The notes: a model not told the origin generated them from the sequence alone. DNA of 23,877 bases from Paulinella micropora (GCA_009731375.1 BJOX01000257.1:648108-671984); one strand, 5' to 3'; numbered from the stretch's first letter, positions 1 through 11,572 are shown. Made by a program: numbers and translations.

Positions 1-62
<62 letters not shown>

Positions 63-65
63 GAG
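1..65. repeat. (GA)n microsatellite
   Basis: The window opens inside a GA dinucleotide tract with one interruption (a T at position 60). Its left end lies outside the window. Confidence 0.95.
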
Positions 66-1120
66 TTCCCTTCTTTTTCCTCTTAGAGGTCGGGCCAGCT
101 TCCCCGCCAGCGTCAGTATTAATACTGTCACTCCGTGCTTTCCGGCCGCTGCCTGTTCTTCTTCTTGGCTTGGCTTGCCCCGCTACTGGCTGCCTCACTG
201 TCCTTTGGCTGCTTGCTGCTTGCTATTTTGTTTGAGAGACTGGACTCGCAGTATTAAGATCAGAGGTCTAACCCTTACGAGCTCAAAAGCCAAAGGGAAA
301 AACCGCTAAAAACGGGTTGTACCTTTGACACGGGTCAACTGACACGATGCGTTACGTCCGTAACCTGCACAAACGCCAAAACTTGACATACCACAAACAA
401 CAACCCATAAGTGCAATTTCCCTTGATTTAGCCATAATTCCCAGTCACGGGAAAAACGACCACATTTCACGGAATTTCCATGAAAATAATCCATATATTT
501 AAACGGTTACTACAATTGCTAATCCATTAGGATGCTACAACTTGGTGTAACATACATCGGGGCCTGATAACCTCTCCCACTCCGGTAAACTGTTAAGTGT
601 AAAATATAGGATTTAAGTCCGTATCATCGGGTCACGGTTTAAGCTTCCCAGCTTCCCTTCCATATCCCTTTATCCTAATACAACTGATTAAAACCACCGA
701 AGTACTATTGATCAAAACCGCTCGGAAATGTAATAAGAATCATAAGTTCATCTCAAGTTATAAAACATTTAATAACAAGGAATCACTTTCACGAGTGAAT
801 TCCCCGGCGTAAAACCAGTAGCGTAAAAACGATGTAGTATACCGTGGGTGTTACATAGCACCCCTTCCCCCTCCTTTGAGATCGCTCGATCTCAATTCTT
901 GAAGTAATCATCACCAACGGAGACTACATCTTCAAGTTTGTATAATCTCGTCAGTACCGGCGGAGGCTTAAACTGGGGAATCCTAGCCAATTGTCCACCA
1001 TCCCAAGAGCTATCCATGCTCGATCGGGCTCGATTAATTAAATCATCGAGGAACTATTAACTTACTATAATACAATACAATTTACTGTGCTAAGTTTCAA
1101 ACTTTTTTTCACTTTCCCAG
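66..1120. other. Unique sequence, no gene seen
   Basis: Non-repetitive DNA of mixed composition. Open frames are short (longest about 62 codons, minus strand, 306-494) and show no family motif, hydrophobic pattern or convincing splice context. I see no RNA gene or promoter here. Confidence 0.6.
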
Positions 1121-1397
1121 TATTACTGACGACATTCAAGAGAAAAAAAAATAATAGTTTTTCGATTTTGGTTGGAATTTTAATTTTGTGTCAGTTTTTC
1201 ATTTTTGTGTCAAAAATTCAAATTTTCCAATTTAACTGTAACATTTCGCGAAAATTTACTATATTTTGCGGACGAATATAGCCGTTAATTTGAAAAATTC
1301 AAATTTCCAACCAAAATGGAAATTCCAACCAAAATTAAAATTCCAACCAAAATCCAAAAACTATTTTTTTTTTTTCTCTTGAATGTCGTCAGTAATA
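1121..1397. mobile_element. MITE-like element with 68-bp terminal inverted repeats
   Basis: Positions 1121-1188 and 1330-1397 are inverted copies of each other with 66 of 68 bases matching and no gaps. The outer ends read TATTACTGACGACATTC and its complement. The 141-bp interior (1189-1329) is AT-rich, with repeated AAATT(T/C)CAA motifs, and encodes nothing recognisable. Size, AT richness, long inverted repeats and lack of coding fit a non-autonomous DNA transposon. Both ends carry TA, so a TA target duplication with termini starting TTACTGACGAC is possible, as in Tc1/mariner-type elements. The family is inferred only. The whole unit can also fold into a long hairpin. Confidence 0.72.
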
Positions 1398-3221
1398 TTT
1401 TCACGCAGTGGGTGCACTGGAAATGTTTCCCTTTTTACAAATGCATTTCCCTGAGTGGCCTTTTTTACCCATAGGAGTCAGCTTGTAATTTTCTCACTCT
1501 GACCGTACTACTCATCCTTCCACTTCAACTCCCTTACATCCGTTACTACGCAATACAACACAACCTAAACCAATTCTACACCACAAACTTCTATCTCAGA
1601 ACCTTCGTCGTGAGCACAGCTCACAAGCCCTGGAGACCGTACACATGCCCTACCCTTTACCCAGCCCTTGCCCTTTCACTTGAATTAACACTAGTACTTA
1701 CCTAATCTTATGCCAAGGGGTGAGCACGGTCACTCGTGGTCTGGTAAACCCCTGTTATTAAATAACTATTTCCTGGAAATTAAATCATACCAAGAGCCAT
1801 CCAACAGATTAAAGGCTTGTGCTTCATGTGGGCTACGTTCCAAGACTTAATGTTGCCCGAAGATCGTGAACTAACACTCGGAAAGTCCCCGTCTCCTAAT
1901 CCTACGCGCGCGATTTCCGAAGTCACAGTCCCATAGCCTGATCGACCACCAACCAGACCCTGTCTAATCTGTCAAACGTGAATGGTGCCTTGGTGCAGTG
2001 CATATGACTCTGCTGTGCCGCTCACGATGTGAGTTTTGAGATATGTTTTTGTGGAGGGAAGTTCGTTTTATTTATGTGGCCGGGTAGCGGATGATATTGT
2101 GTTTGAGCTAAAGTGCAAGGGAAACTGCACTGCCAGTTAGAAAAATCATAGTGGATATGGGTGAAAAAGGAAATTGACAGAGCAAAAAGGAAATTGACAG
2201 AGCAAACCCAACCATAAAATAGTAGCTGTGGTAAAAAACCACCAGAAATAAGTTTGTTTGAGGGCGGCATCGAAGTAGTGGCATAGCCTGACGGTTCTTC
2301 AGGGAGTTATTTAGGCATGTAAGTTGTTAGCATAGTTCCTCAGGGAGTTAATATTTACTGTGTGTGACGATCCACTGGACAATTGACGGTAACCGTGATT
2401 CAACTTCGGCTGGCAAAAATTGTGGCCGGGTTGTAACTTTTATATTAATATTAACAACGTTGGCTAGGCCAACCCTTCCCACAGCTCGAGCAAGGTCCAG
2501 CATTCCCTGGGCACGGGCGTGTTGCACAAGGAAGCCACACGGGACGCTCGAGCTCGCAGATCTTGGCTCATACCGTGCCCTTGACCATCCTAGGAAAGAC
2601 AAACCAAGACTGAAACAATATGAAAACGTTCTAAATTACTACGTAAAAACTTTGCTCAGAGCCTGAGAGCGGCCCGCCACTTGAACTTTCACAGAGCCTA
2701 GTAATCAAGTTATTTAAGCACAGTAACTTGGTATGACTTCAAATGCTTCGCTCTCAGGTAATTCGCGTCGTTGTTGCTTGTGCAAATGCTCATGGAAAGC
2801 ACTTACCAAGAGCCTTGGCTTTTGCAAGGTTTTGGATGCAAGAATTGCTAGGGAACAAGGGCAGTTGAAGTGATTGCTAATTATAGTGTTCTACATATTT
2901 TGTAGGTGAACTTGGTGTCCCTGACGGATACACTCACGAAAAGCGACCGAATCAACCTCTTTGGGAACAGAAAACACCATGTGTCGATGCATTTAGCCAT
3001 ACTGTGACTTCAAGAAATTCGGAAAAGTAGGCTGGATGCCTCGAACTGCTTTGACTTAGTCGTTTTTTAGTTTTTTCTCATGTTTTGGCAAAGTTGGACT
3101 GTGGGGTTATCCAAACACACTCACATATATATGATATATATTTCATGGTAGTACCGGGTGTGCCTGTGCCATGAGGCGTACTATCCCATTCAAGACCACA
3201 CAAGCCTAGATAGAAGGATAC
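1398..3221. other. Unique sequence with small repeats, no supported gene
   Basis: No gene can be supported. A 100-codon plus-strand frame (2364-2666) and an 84-codon minus frame overlapping it show no known motif and carry no sign of constraint. Small structures are a 20-bp perfect tandem duplication at 2164-2203, a 9-bp inverted repeat AGCTCGAGC at 2483-2491 and 2546-2554, and a short hairpin CAAGTTA/TAACTTG at 2706-2730. Confidence 0.55.
2164..2206. repeat. 20-bp perfect tandem duplication
   Basis: The unit AAAAAGGAAATTGACAGAGC occurs twice in direct succession (2164-2183, 2184-2203) followed by AAA. It is a local duplication in otherwise unique sequence. Confidence 0.9.
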
Positions 3222-3223
3222 TT

Positions 3224-3372
<149 letters not shown>

Positions 3373-3468
3373 ACCAAGAGCAGCGAGGAGAATAAGCTGA
3401 AATTTTGGCCGCAAACATAGATACTATTATGTATATAGATAGATAAATAGGCAGATACGTGGAGAGAC

Positions 3469-3731
<263 letters not shown>

Positions 3732-3863
3732 TTTTGGGCCGCCTGTTCTAGCGCAAGCGTCGAGCACAGGGCGCTGATTTCCTGTATGTCGGCTGCGAAG
3801 TCTACCAGGTCCTAATGCACATTACATGAAGGAGTATACGTTTGTGTGTGTGTGTGTTTCCTT

Positions 3864-3908
3864 CTACTGCTTGAGTGCCATCTCGTTGAGCGCCTGGTTC
3901 AGCAGCTG
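3864..3908 (-). pseudogene. 3'-half copy of the 5.1-kb exon, ending at an in-frame TAG
   Basis: On the minus strand this reads QLLNQALNEMALKQ then TAG. It matches QMLNKALSEMALKQ in the exon-like block at 5068-5208 (11 of 14 residues). The 42 aligned bases differ at 11 sites, of which 8 are synonymous third-position changes, a pattern expected of once-functional coding DNA. The next codon is CAG (Gln) in the 5.1-kb block and TAG here, one transition away. Just before it on the minus strand is CACCTCAG, which could act as an acceptor or be homologous exon sequence; further upstream is the CTA/TAG array. It could be a truncated relic, a paralogous terminal exon, or a readthrough region of unknown use. 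The protein is not recognised. Confidence 0.5.
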
Positions 3909-3910
3909 AG

Positions 3911-3930
3911 GTGTAGTAGTAGTAGTAGTG

Positions 3931-3991
<61 letters not shown>

Positions 3992-4113
3992 CCGTAGTAG
4001 TAGTAGTGGTGGTGGTGGTGGTGGTACTAGTAGTAGTAGTAGTGGTGGTGGTGGTAGTAGTAGTAGTAGTGGTAGTAGTAGTAGTAGTAGTGGTAGTAGT
4101 AGTAGTAGTAGTG

Positions 4114-4156
<43 letters not shown>

Positions 4157-4230
4157 CAGTAGTAGTAGTGGTGGTGGTGGTGGTAGTAGTAGTAGCAGTA
4201 GTGGTAGTAGTAGTGGTAGTAGTAGTAGTG

Positions 4231-4270
<40 letters not shown>

Positions 4271-4337
4271 GTAGTAGTAGTAGTAGTAGTAGTCAGTAGT
4301 GGTGGTGGTGGTGGTGGTAGTAGTAGTGGTAGTAGTG

Positions 4338-4419
<82 letters not shown>

Positions 4420-4512
4420 GTAGTAGTAGTATTAGTAGTAGCAGTAGTAGTAGTAGTGGTGGTGGTGGTGGTAGTAGTAGTAGTAGTAGTGGTGATGGTG
4501 GTAGTAGTAGTG

Positions 4513-4575
<63 letters not shown>

Positions 4576-4605
4576 ATGGTAGTAGTGGTAGTACTAGTGG
4601 TAGTG

Positions 4606-4676
<71 letters not shown>

Positions 4677-4713
4677 GTTGGTGGTGGCAGGTAGTAGCAG
4701 TAGTAGCAGCAGC

Positions 4714-4793
<80 letters not shown>

Positions 4794-4802
4794 AAGTAGA
4801 AG

Positions 4803-4856
<54 letters not shown>

Positions 4857-4893
4857 AGTAGAGTAGAGTAGAGTAGAGTAGACTAGAGTAGTA

Positions 4894-4953
<60 letters not shown>

Positions 4954-4978
4954 CAGTAGTAGTAGTAGTAGTAGTAGC

Positions 4979-5025
<47 letters not shown>

Positions 5026-5065
5026 CAGCAGCAGCAGCAGTAGCAGTAGCAGCAGAAGTAGTAGT
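3911..5065. repeat. Long (TAG)n trinucleotide array with TGG and TAGAG runs
   Basis: Over 1.1 kb of TAG units with interspersed GGT runs (around 4006-4025, 4168-4183, 4298-4317, 4456-4471), CAG interruptions and a pentamer stretch of GAGTA (4855-4885). Open frames through it (poly-Val, poly-Ser, poly-Leu, poly-Tyr) follow from the period and are not genes. The array lies between two homologous exon-like pieces (3864-3908 and 5068-5208). Confidence 0.93.
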
Positions 5066-5067
5066 AC

Positions 5068-5208
5068 CTCATACAAGCCGTTCTGTTGTTTCAGCGCCAT
5101 TTCGCTAAGTGCCTTGTTGAGCATCTGAGGTAGCAGAGCAATTTCGTCCTTAGGCTGATGGAAGTGCACCAGAAACAGCTCGTAGATCATCGTCAGCGCT
5201 AGCCGGAT
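5068..5208 (-). CDS. Exon-like block A: 47 codons, unrecognised protein
   Basis: On the minus strand a 141-bp open block is bounded by an AG (ACGCAG, just above 5208) and a GT (GAG|GTACTA, just below 5068), with complete codons at both ends. It begins IRLALTMIYELFLVHF and ends KALSEMALKQQNGLYE, an amphipathic, probably helical segment; the central part reads HQPKDEIALLPQML. Coding support comes from its paralogous 3' half at 3864-3908, which shows mostly synonymous changes, and from many copies of its 5' part to the right ([26 protein letters not shown]) that keep the AG and similar residues. The region before the AG is poor in pyrimidines, so the acceptor is not strong. No family is recognised. 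It may be one exon of a larger minus-strand gene or an intact-looking relic. Confidence 0.5.
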
Positions 5209-7084
5209 CTGCGTATGTGTGTATGTATGTGACTATGTATGTATGTATGTTGTATGTAAACAGCTCGTAGATCATCGTCAGCGATAGTCGGATCTGCGTA
5301 TGTGTGTATGTATGTGTCTATGTATGTATGTATGTTGTATGTAAACAGCTCGTAGATCATCGTCAGCGCTAGCCGGATCTGCGTATGTGTGTATGTATGT
5401 GTATGTATGTATGTATGTATGTATGTATGTATGCATGTATCAGAAACAGCTCGTAGATTATCGTCAGCGCTAGCCGGATCTGCGTATGTGCGTATGTATG
5501 TGTCTATGTATGTATGTATGTTTGTAAGAAACAGCTCGTAGATCATCGTCAGCGCTAACCGGATCTGCGTATGTGTGTATGTATGTGTCTATGTATGTAT
5601 GTATGTATGTATGTATATATGGATCTGTGCATGGTGCACATATAAATGTGTGTGTATCTGTATGTATGTATGTATGTATGTATGCATGTATGCATGTATG
5701 TATGTATCAGAAACAGCTTGTGGATCATCGTCAGCGCTAGCCGGATCTATGCAAGATGCACGTAAATATTATGTACTTATGTATGTATGTATGTATGTAT
5801 GTATGTATGTATGTTGTATGCATGTATGTATATATGTATGTATGAATCAGAAACAGCTTGTGGATCATCGTCAGCGCTAGCCGGATCTATGCAAGATGCA
5901 CGTAAATATTATGTACTTATGTATGTATGTATGTATGTATGTATGTATGTATGTATGTATGTATGTATGTATGAATCAGAAACAGCTTGTGGATCATCGT
6001 CAGCGCCAGCCGGATCTATGCAAGATGCACGTAAATATTATGTACTTATGTATGTATGTATGTATGTATGTATGTATGTATGTATGTATGTATAATGTAT
6101 GTATCAGAAACAGCTTGTGGATCATCGTCAGCGCTAGCCGGATCTATGCAAGATGCACGTAAATACTATGTACTTATGTATGTATGTATGTATGTATGTA
6201 TGTATGTATGCATCAGAACCAGCTTGCAGATCATCGTCACCTCGTCCAGGTCTTCCATCTTCTCCATACATACATACATACATACATACATACATACATA
6301 CATACATACGTACATACATACATACATACATACATACATACATACATACATACATACATACTTGTTGGGTGTCAGCGCTAGCCGAATCCATGCAAGATGC
6401 ACATATATGTGTGTGAGTATGTATATATGTACGTATGTACGTATGTATGTATGTATGTATGTATGTATGTATGTATTTATGTATGTATGTATGTATGTAT
6501 GCATCAGAACCAGCTTGCAGATCATCGTCACCTCGTCCAGGTCTTCCATCTTCTCCATACATACATACATACATACATACATACATACTTGTTGGGTGTC
6601 AGCGCTAGCCGAATCCATGCAAGATGCACATATATGTGTGTGAGTATGTATATATGTACGTATGTACGTATGTATGTATGTATGTATGTATGTATGTATG
6701 TATTTATGTATGTATGTATGTATGTATGTATGTATCAGAAATAGCTTGTGGATGCTTGTCAGCGCAAACCGTACCTATACAAGATGTATGTATGTATGTA
6801 TGTATGTATGTATGTATGTATGCATGTATGTTTGTATGTATGTATGTATGTATGTATGTATCAGAAACAGCTTGTGGATGCTTGCCAACGCAAACCGTAC
6901 CTATACAAGATGTATGTATGTATGTATGTATGTATGTATGTATGTATGTTCTATGTATGCATGCATGTATGTATGTATGTATGTATGTATGTATGTATCA
7001 GAAACAGCTTGTGGATGCTTGTCAGCGCAAAACGCATCTATACAAGATGCACATATGTAGTATGTATGTATGTATGCATGCATG

Positions 7085-7118
<34 letters not shown>

Positions 7119-7277
7119 TGTTGTATGTATGTATGTATGTATGTATGTATGTATGTATGTATGTATGTATGTATGTATCAGAAATTGCTTGTGGATGCTT
7201 GTCAGCGCAAACCGTACCTATACAAGATGTATGTATGTATGTATGTATGTACGTATGTATGTATGAATGCATGCATG

Positions 7278-7309
<32 letters not shown>

Positions 7310-8738
7310 TGTATGTATGTATGTATCAGAAACAGCTTGTGGATGCTTGTCAGCGCAAACTGTACCTATACAAGATGTATCTATGTATGTATGTATGTAT
7401 GCATGTATGTATGTATGTATGCATGTATGTATGTATGTTGTATGTATGTATGTATGTATTTATGTATGTATGTATGTATGTATGTATGTATGTATGTATG
7501 TATGTATCAGAAACAGCTTGTGGATGCTTGTCAGCGCAAACTGTATCTAACAAGATGTATGTATGTATGTATGTATGTATGTATGTATGCATGTATGTAT
7601 GTATGTATGTATGTATGTATGTATGTATGTATGTATGTATGTATGTATCACAAACAGCTTGTGGATGCTTGTCAGCGCAAACCGTACCTATACAAGATGC
7701 ATGTATGTATGTGTGTATGTATTTATGTATGTATGCATGTATGTATGTATGTATGTATGTATGTATGTATGTATGTATGTATCAGAAGCAGCTTGTGAAT
7801 GCTTGTCAGCGTAAACTGTATCTATACAAGATGTATGTATGTATGTGTATGTACGTATGTATGTATGTATGCATGTATGTATGTATGTATGTATGTATGT
7901 ATGTATGTATGTGTGTATCAGAAACAGCTTGTGGATGCTTGTCAGCGTAAACTGTATCTATACAAGATGTATGTATGTATGTATGTATGTATGTATGTAC
8001 GTGTGTATGTATGTATGTATGTATGTATGTATGTATGTATGTATGTATCAGAAACAGCTTGTGGATGATCGTCAGCGCAAACTGTATCTATACAAGATGT
8101 ATGTATGTATGTATGTATGTATGTATGTATCAGAAATTGCTTGTGGATGCTTGTCAGCGTAAACTGTATCTATACAAGATGTATGTATGTATGTACGTAT
8201 GTATGTATGTATGTATGTATGTATGTATGTATGTATTAGAAACAGCTTGTGGATGCTTGTCAGCGCAAACTGTATCTATACAAGATGTATGTATATACGT
8301 ATGTATGTATGTATGTATGTATGTATCAGAAACAGCTTGTGGATGCTTGTCAGCGTAAACTCTATCTATACAAGATGTATGTATGTATGTACGTATGTAT
8401 GTATGTATGTATGTATGTATGTATGTATGTATGTATCAGAAACAGCTTGTGGATGCTTGTCAGCGCAAACTGTACCTATACAAGATGTATGTATGTATGT
8501 ATGTATGTATGTATGTATGTGTGCATGTATGTATGTATGTATGTTCTATGAATGTATGTATGTATGTATGTATGTATGTATGTTTCAGAAACAGCTTGTG
8601 GATTCTTGTCAGCGCAAACCGTATCTACAAGATGTACGTACATATGTACGTATGTATTTATGCATGTATGCATGTATGTATGTATGTATGTATGTATGTA
8701 TGTATGTATTTTGTGAATGTATATATGTATGTATGTAT
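5209..8738. repeat. Composite array 1: (ATGT)n alternating with copies of the 5' end of exon block A
   Basis: Long ATGT stretches are punctuated by islands of about 40-55 bp. Eight A-type islands (from 5258, 5343, 5441, 5528, 5708, 5848, 5977, 6105) contain TCAGCGCTAGCCGGATC, which is the minus-strand start of block A with its AG. Fifteen B-type islands (from 6736, 6862, 6999, 7179, 7327, 7508, 7649, 7783, 7919, 8049, 8131, 8237, 8327, 8437, 8586) encode [13 protein letters not shown] or a variant on the minus strand, preceded by TATAG. Two divergent islands (6214, 6505) read EDLDEVTMICKLVL, and two short ones (6371, 6598) read IRLALTPN. B-type spacing varies from about 80 to 180 bp, mainly through the ATGT count. 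Each island stops after LFL, where the tetranucleotide resumes. Open frames through it, such as repeats of YVCM, are artefacts of the array. Confidence 0.85.
6214..6720. repeat. Higher-order duplication with strand switch of the tetranucleotide
   Basis: Within composite array 1 a block is present twice (from 6214 and from 6505). Each copy has an ATGT stretch, the EDLDEVTMICKLVL island, a switch to ACAT (about 6266-6361 and 6556-6587), then CTTGTTGGGTGTCAGCGC and a return to ATGT with the same variant tail (GTGTGTGAG, ATATATGTACG). The copies differ mostly in ACAT number. The switch means an inverted segment was part of the duplicated unit. Confidence 0.75.
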
Positions 8739-8740
8739 AT

Positions 8741-9058
8741 GATTTGTTAAGTTTCACTGGGAATTACTATCGGTTATATATGTGCATGATGGGTAGATTT
8801 GGCTAGCGCTGATAAGCGTCCACAACATACCTACATACATACATAAGTTGCATGGAGATCTATTCGTTATGTGACGCTGCTGTCAAGACAGACTGGTGAG
8901 ACGTGGTCATAATCTTTCTACATTAGTACAAGGATCAACGGACATTCTTAATATGCAGGAAAAGTGTCGATGTGATTTGTTAAGTTTCACTGGGAATGAC
9001 TATCGGTTATATATGCGCATGATGGGTAGATTTGGCTAGCGCTGATAAGCACCCACAT
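8741..9058. repeat. Direct duplication carrying inverted copies of the block A 5' end
   Basis: A segment of about 80 bp starting GATTTGTTAAGTTTCACTGG occurs at 8741 and again at 8973, offset 232-233 bp, with few differences. Both copies contain TAGATTTGGCTAGCGCTGA on the plus strand (about 8793 and 9025). This is homologous to the minus-strand start of block A (TAG then ATCCGGCTAGCGCTGA) and reads IWLALISVHN, but in the opposite orientation. ACAT repeats follow, matching the reversed orientation. An isolated monomer of the satellite to the right lies between the copies (about 8868-8912). Confidence 0.7.
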
Positions 9059-9094
9059 TATGCATACATACATACACAGGTTGCATGAAAACCA

Positions 9095-11572
9095 AGGCAT
9101 TATGTCACGCTGCTTAGAAAACAGACTGGTGAGACGTGGCCATATGGGCTGTGGACAGACCAAGTCTCTCAGTCGTTATGTGACGCTGCTACCAAGACGG
9201 ACTGATGAGACGTGGCCATATTGGCTGTGGGGACAGACCAAGTCGTGATGTGACGCTGCTGCCAAGACAGACTGGTGCGACAGGGGCATATTGGCTGTGG
9301 GAGGACAGACCAAGGCATTATGTCACGCTGCTGCGAAAGCAGACTGGTGAGACGTGGCCATATTGGCTGTGGGTAGACAGACCAAGTCTCTTAGTCGTTA
9401 TGCGACAAGACGGACTGATGAGACGTGACCATATTGGCTGCGGGTGAACAGACCAAGTCGTGATGTGACGCTGCTGCCAAGACGGACTGGTGCGACAGGG
9501 CCATATTGGCTGCGGGCGGACAGACCAAGGCATTATGTCACGCAGGGCCATATTGGCTGCGGGTGACAGACCAAGGCATTATGTCACGCTGCTGTGAAAA
9601 CAGACTGGTGAGACGTGGCCATTTTGGCTGTGGGTGGACAGACCAAGTCTCTTAGTCGTTATGCGACAAGACGGACTGATGAGACGTGACCATATTGGCT
9701 GTGGGTGGACAGACCAAGTCTCTCAGTCGTTATGTGACGCTGCTACCAAGACGGACTGATGAGACGTGGCCATATTGGCTGTGGGGACAGACCAAGTCGT
9801 TATGTGACGCTGCTGCCAAGACAGACTGGTGCGACAGGGCCATGTTGGCTGCGGGTGGACAGACCAAGTCGTGATGTGACACTGCTGCCAAGACGGACTG
9901 GTGCGACAGGGCCATATTGGCTGCGGGCGGACAGACTAAGGCATTATGTCACGCTGCTGTGAAAACAGACTGGTGAGACGTGGCCACATTGGCTGTGGGT
10001 GGACAGACCAAGTCTCTTTGTCGTTATGTCACGCTGCTGTCAAGACGGACTGGTGCGACGTGATCATATTGGCTGCGGGTGGATAGACCAAGTCTCTTAG
10101 TCGTTATGCGACAAGACGGACTGATGAGACGTGGCCATATTGGCTGCGGGTGGACAGACCAAGTCGTTATGTGACGCTGCTGCCAAGACGGACTGGTGCG
10201 ACAGGGCCATGTTGGCTGCGGGTGGACAGACCAAGTCTCTTAGTCGTTATGCGCCAAGACGGACTGATGAGACGTGGCCATATTGGCTGTGGGTGAACAG
10301 ACCAAGTCTCTTAGTCGTTATGTCACGCTGCTGTCAAGACGGATTGATGAGACGTGACCATATTGGCTGCGGATGGACAGACCAAGGCATTATGTCACGC
10401 TGCTGCGAAAGCAGAATGGTGAGACGTGGCCATATTGGCTGTGGGTGGACAGACCAAGTCTCTTAGTCGTTATGTGACGCTGCTACCAAGACGGACTGAT
10501 GAGACGTGACCATATTGGCTGCAGGTGGACAGACTAAGTCGTTATGTGACGCTGCTGCCAAGACGGACTGGTGCGACAAGGCCATGTTGGCTGTGGGTGG
10601 ACAGACCAAGGCATTATGTCAGGCTGCTGCGAAAACAGACTGGTGGACGTGGCCATATTGGCCGTGGGTGGACAGACCAAGTCTCTTAGTCGTTATGTGA
10701 CGCTGCTACCAAGACGGACTGGTGAGACGTGGCCATACTGGCTGTGGGTGGATTGACCAAACCTCTTAGTCGTTATGTGACGCTGCTGTCAAGACGGACT
10801 GGTGTGACAGGGCCATATTGGCTGCGGGTGGACAGAACAAGGCATTATGTCATGCTGCTGCGAAAACAGACTGGTGAGACGTGGCCATATTGGCTGTGGG
10901 TGGAAAGACCAAGTCTTTCAGTCGTTATGTGACGCTGCTACCAAGACGGACTGATGAGACGTGGCCATATTGGCTGCGGGCGGACAGACCAAGTCGTGAT
11001 GTGACGCTGCTGCCAAGACGGACTGGTGCAACAGGGCCATATTGGCTGCGGGCGGATAGACCAAGGCATTATGTCACGCTGCTGCGAAAACAGACTGGTG
11101 AGACGTGGCCATGTTGGCTGTGGGTGGACAGACCAAGTCTCTTAGTCGTTATGCGACAAGACGGACTGATGAGACGTGGCCATATTGGCTGTGGGTGGAG
11201 AGACCAAGTCTCTCAGTCGTCATATGACGCTGCTACCAAGACGGACTGATGGGACGTGGCCATATTGGCTGCGGGTGAACAGACGAAGTCGTTATGTGAC
11301 GCTGCTGCCAAGACGGACTGGTGCGACAGGGCCATATTGGCTGCGGGTTGGACAGACCAAGGCATTATGTCACGCTGCTGCGAAAGCAGACTGGTGAGAC
11401 GTGGCCATATTGGCTGTGGATGGACAGACCAAGTCCCTTAGTCGTTATGCGACAAGACGGACTGATGAGACATGGCCATATTGGCTGCGGGTGGACAGAC
11501 CAAGTCGTGATGTGACGCTGCTGCCAAGACGGAATGGTGCGACAGGGCCATATTGGCTGCGGGTGGACGGAT
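9095..11572. repeat. Satellite of about 73 bp, 34 monomers, three monomer classes
   Basis: Monomers end in GG(T/C)GGACAGACCA and share GACTGGTG/GACTGATG and GGCCATATTGGCTG. Three classes differ after the ACCA: class a begins AGGCATTATGTCACGC, class b AGTCTCTTAGTCGTTATG, class c AGTCGTGATGTGACGC. The order is a b c a b c, a truncated a, then a b b c c a b b c b b a b c a b b a b c a b b c a b c, so an abc higher-order unit of about 220 bp is visible but disturbed. Some b monomers lack the GCTGC segment and read GCGACAAGACGG. Short open frames (for example RRGHIGCGWTDQ) follow from the repeat and carry no coding signal. Confidence 0.9.

Noticed and set aside
2364-2666. 100-codon plus-strand open frame
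   Set aside because: No motif, an equally open overlapping minus frame, and no splice or promoter context.
3846-5190. Long open frames of poly-Val, poly-Ser, poly-Leu, poly-Thr and poly-Tyr
   Set aside because: They are forced by the TAG period; only the short non-repeat end at 5068-5208 shows coding character.
5209-8738. CRISPR-like layout of repeats and spacers
   Set aside because: The variable parts are tetranucleotide runs, the units vary in length, and the context is eukaryotic.
5575-8757. Many long frames of repeating YVCM or HTYI units
   Set aside because: ATGT read in any frame gives a stop-free 4-codon cycle; these are not genes.
9060-11515. Short frames with RRGHIGCGWTDQ-like repeats
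   Set aside because: They follow the satellite monomers; classes shift frame and carry no codon bias.
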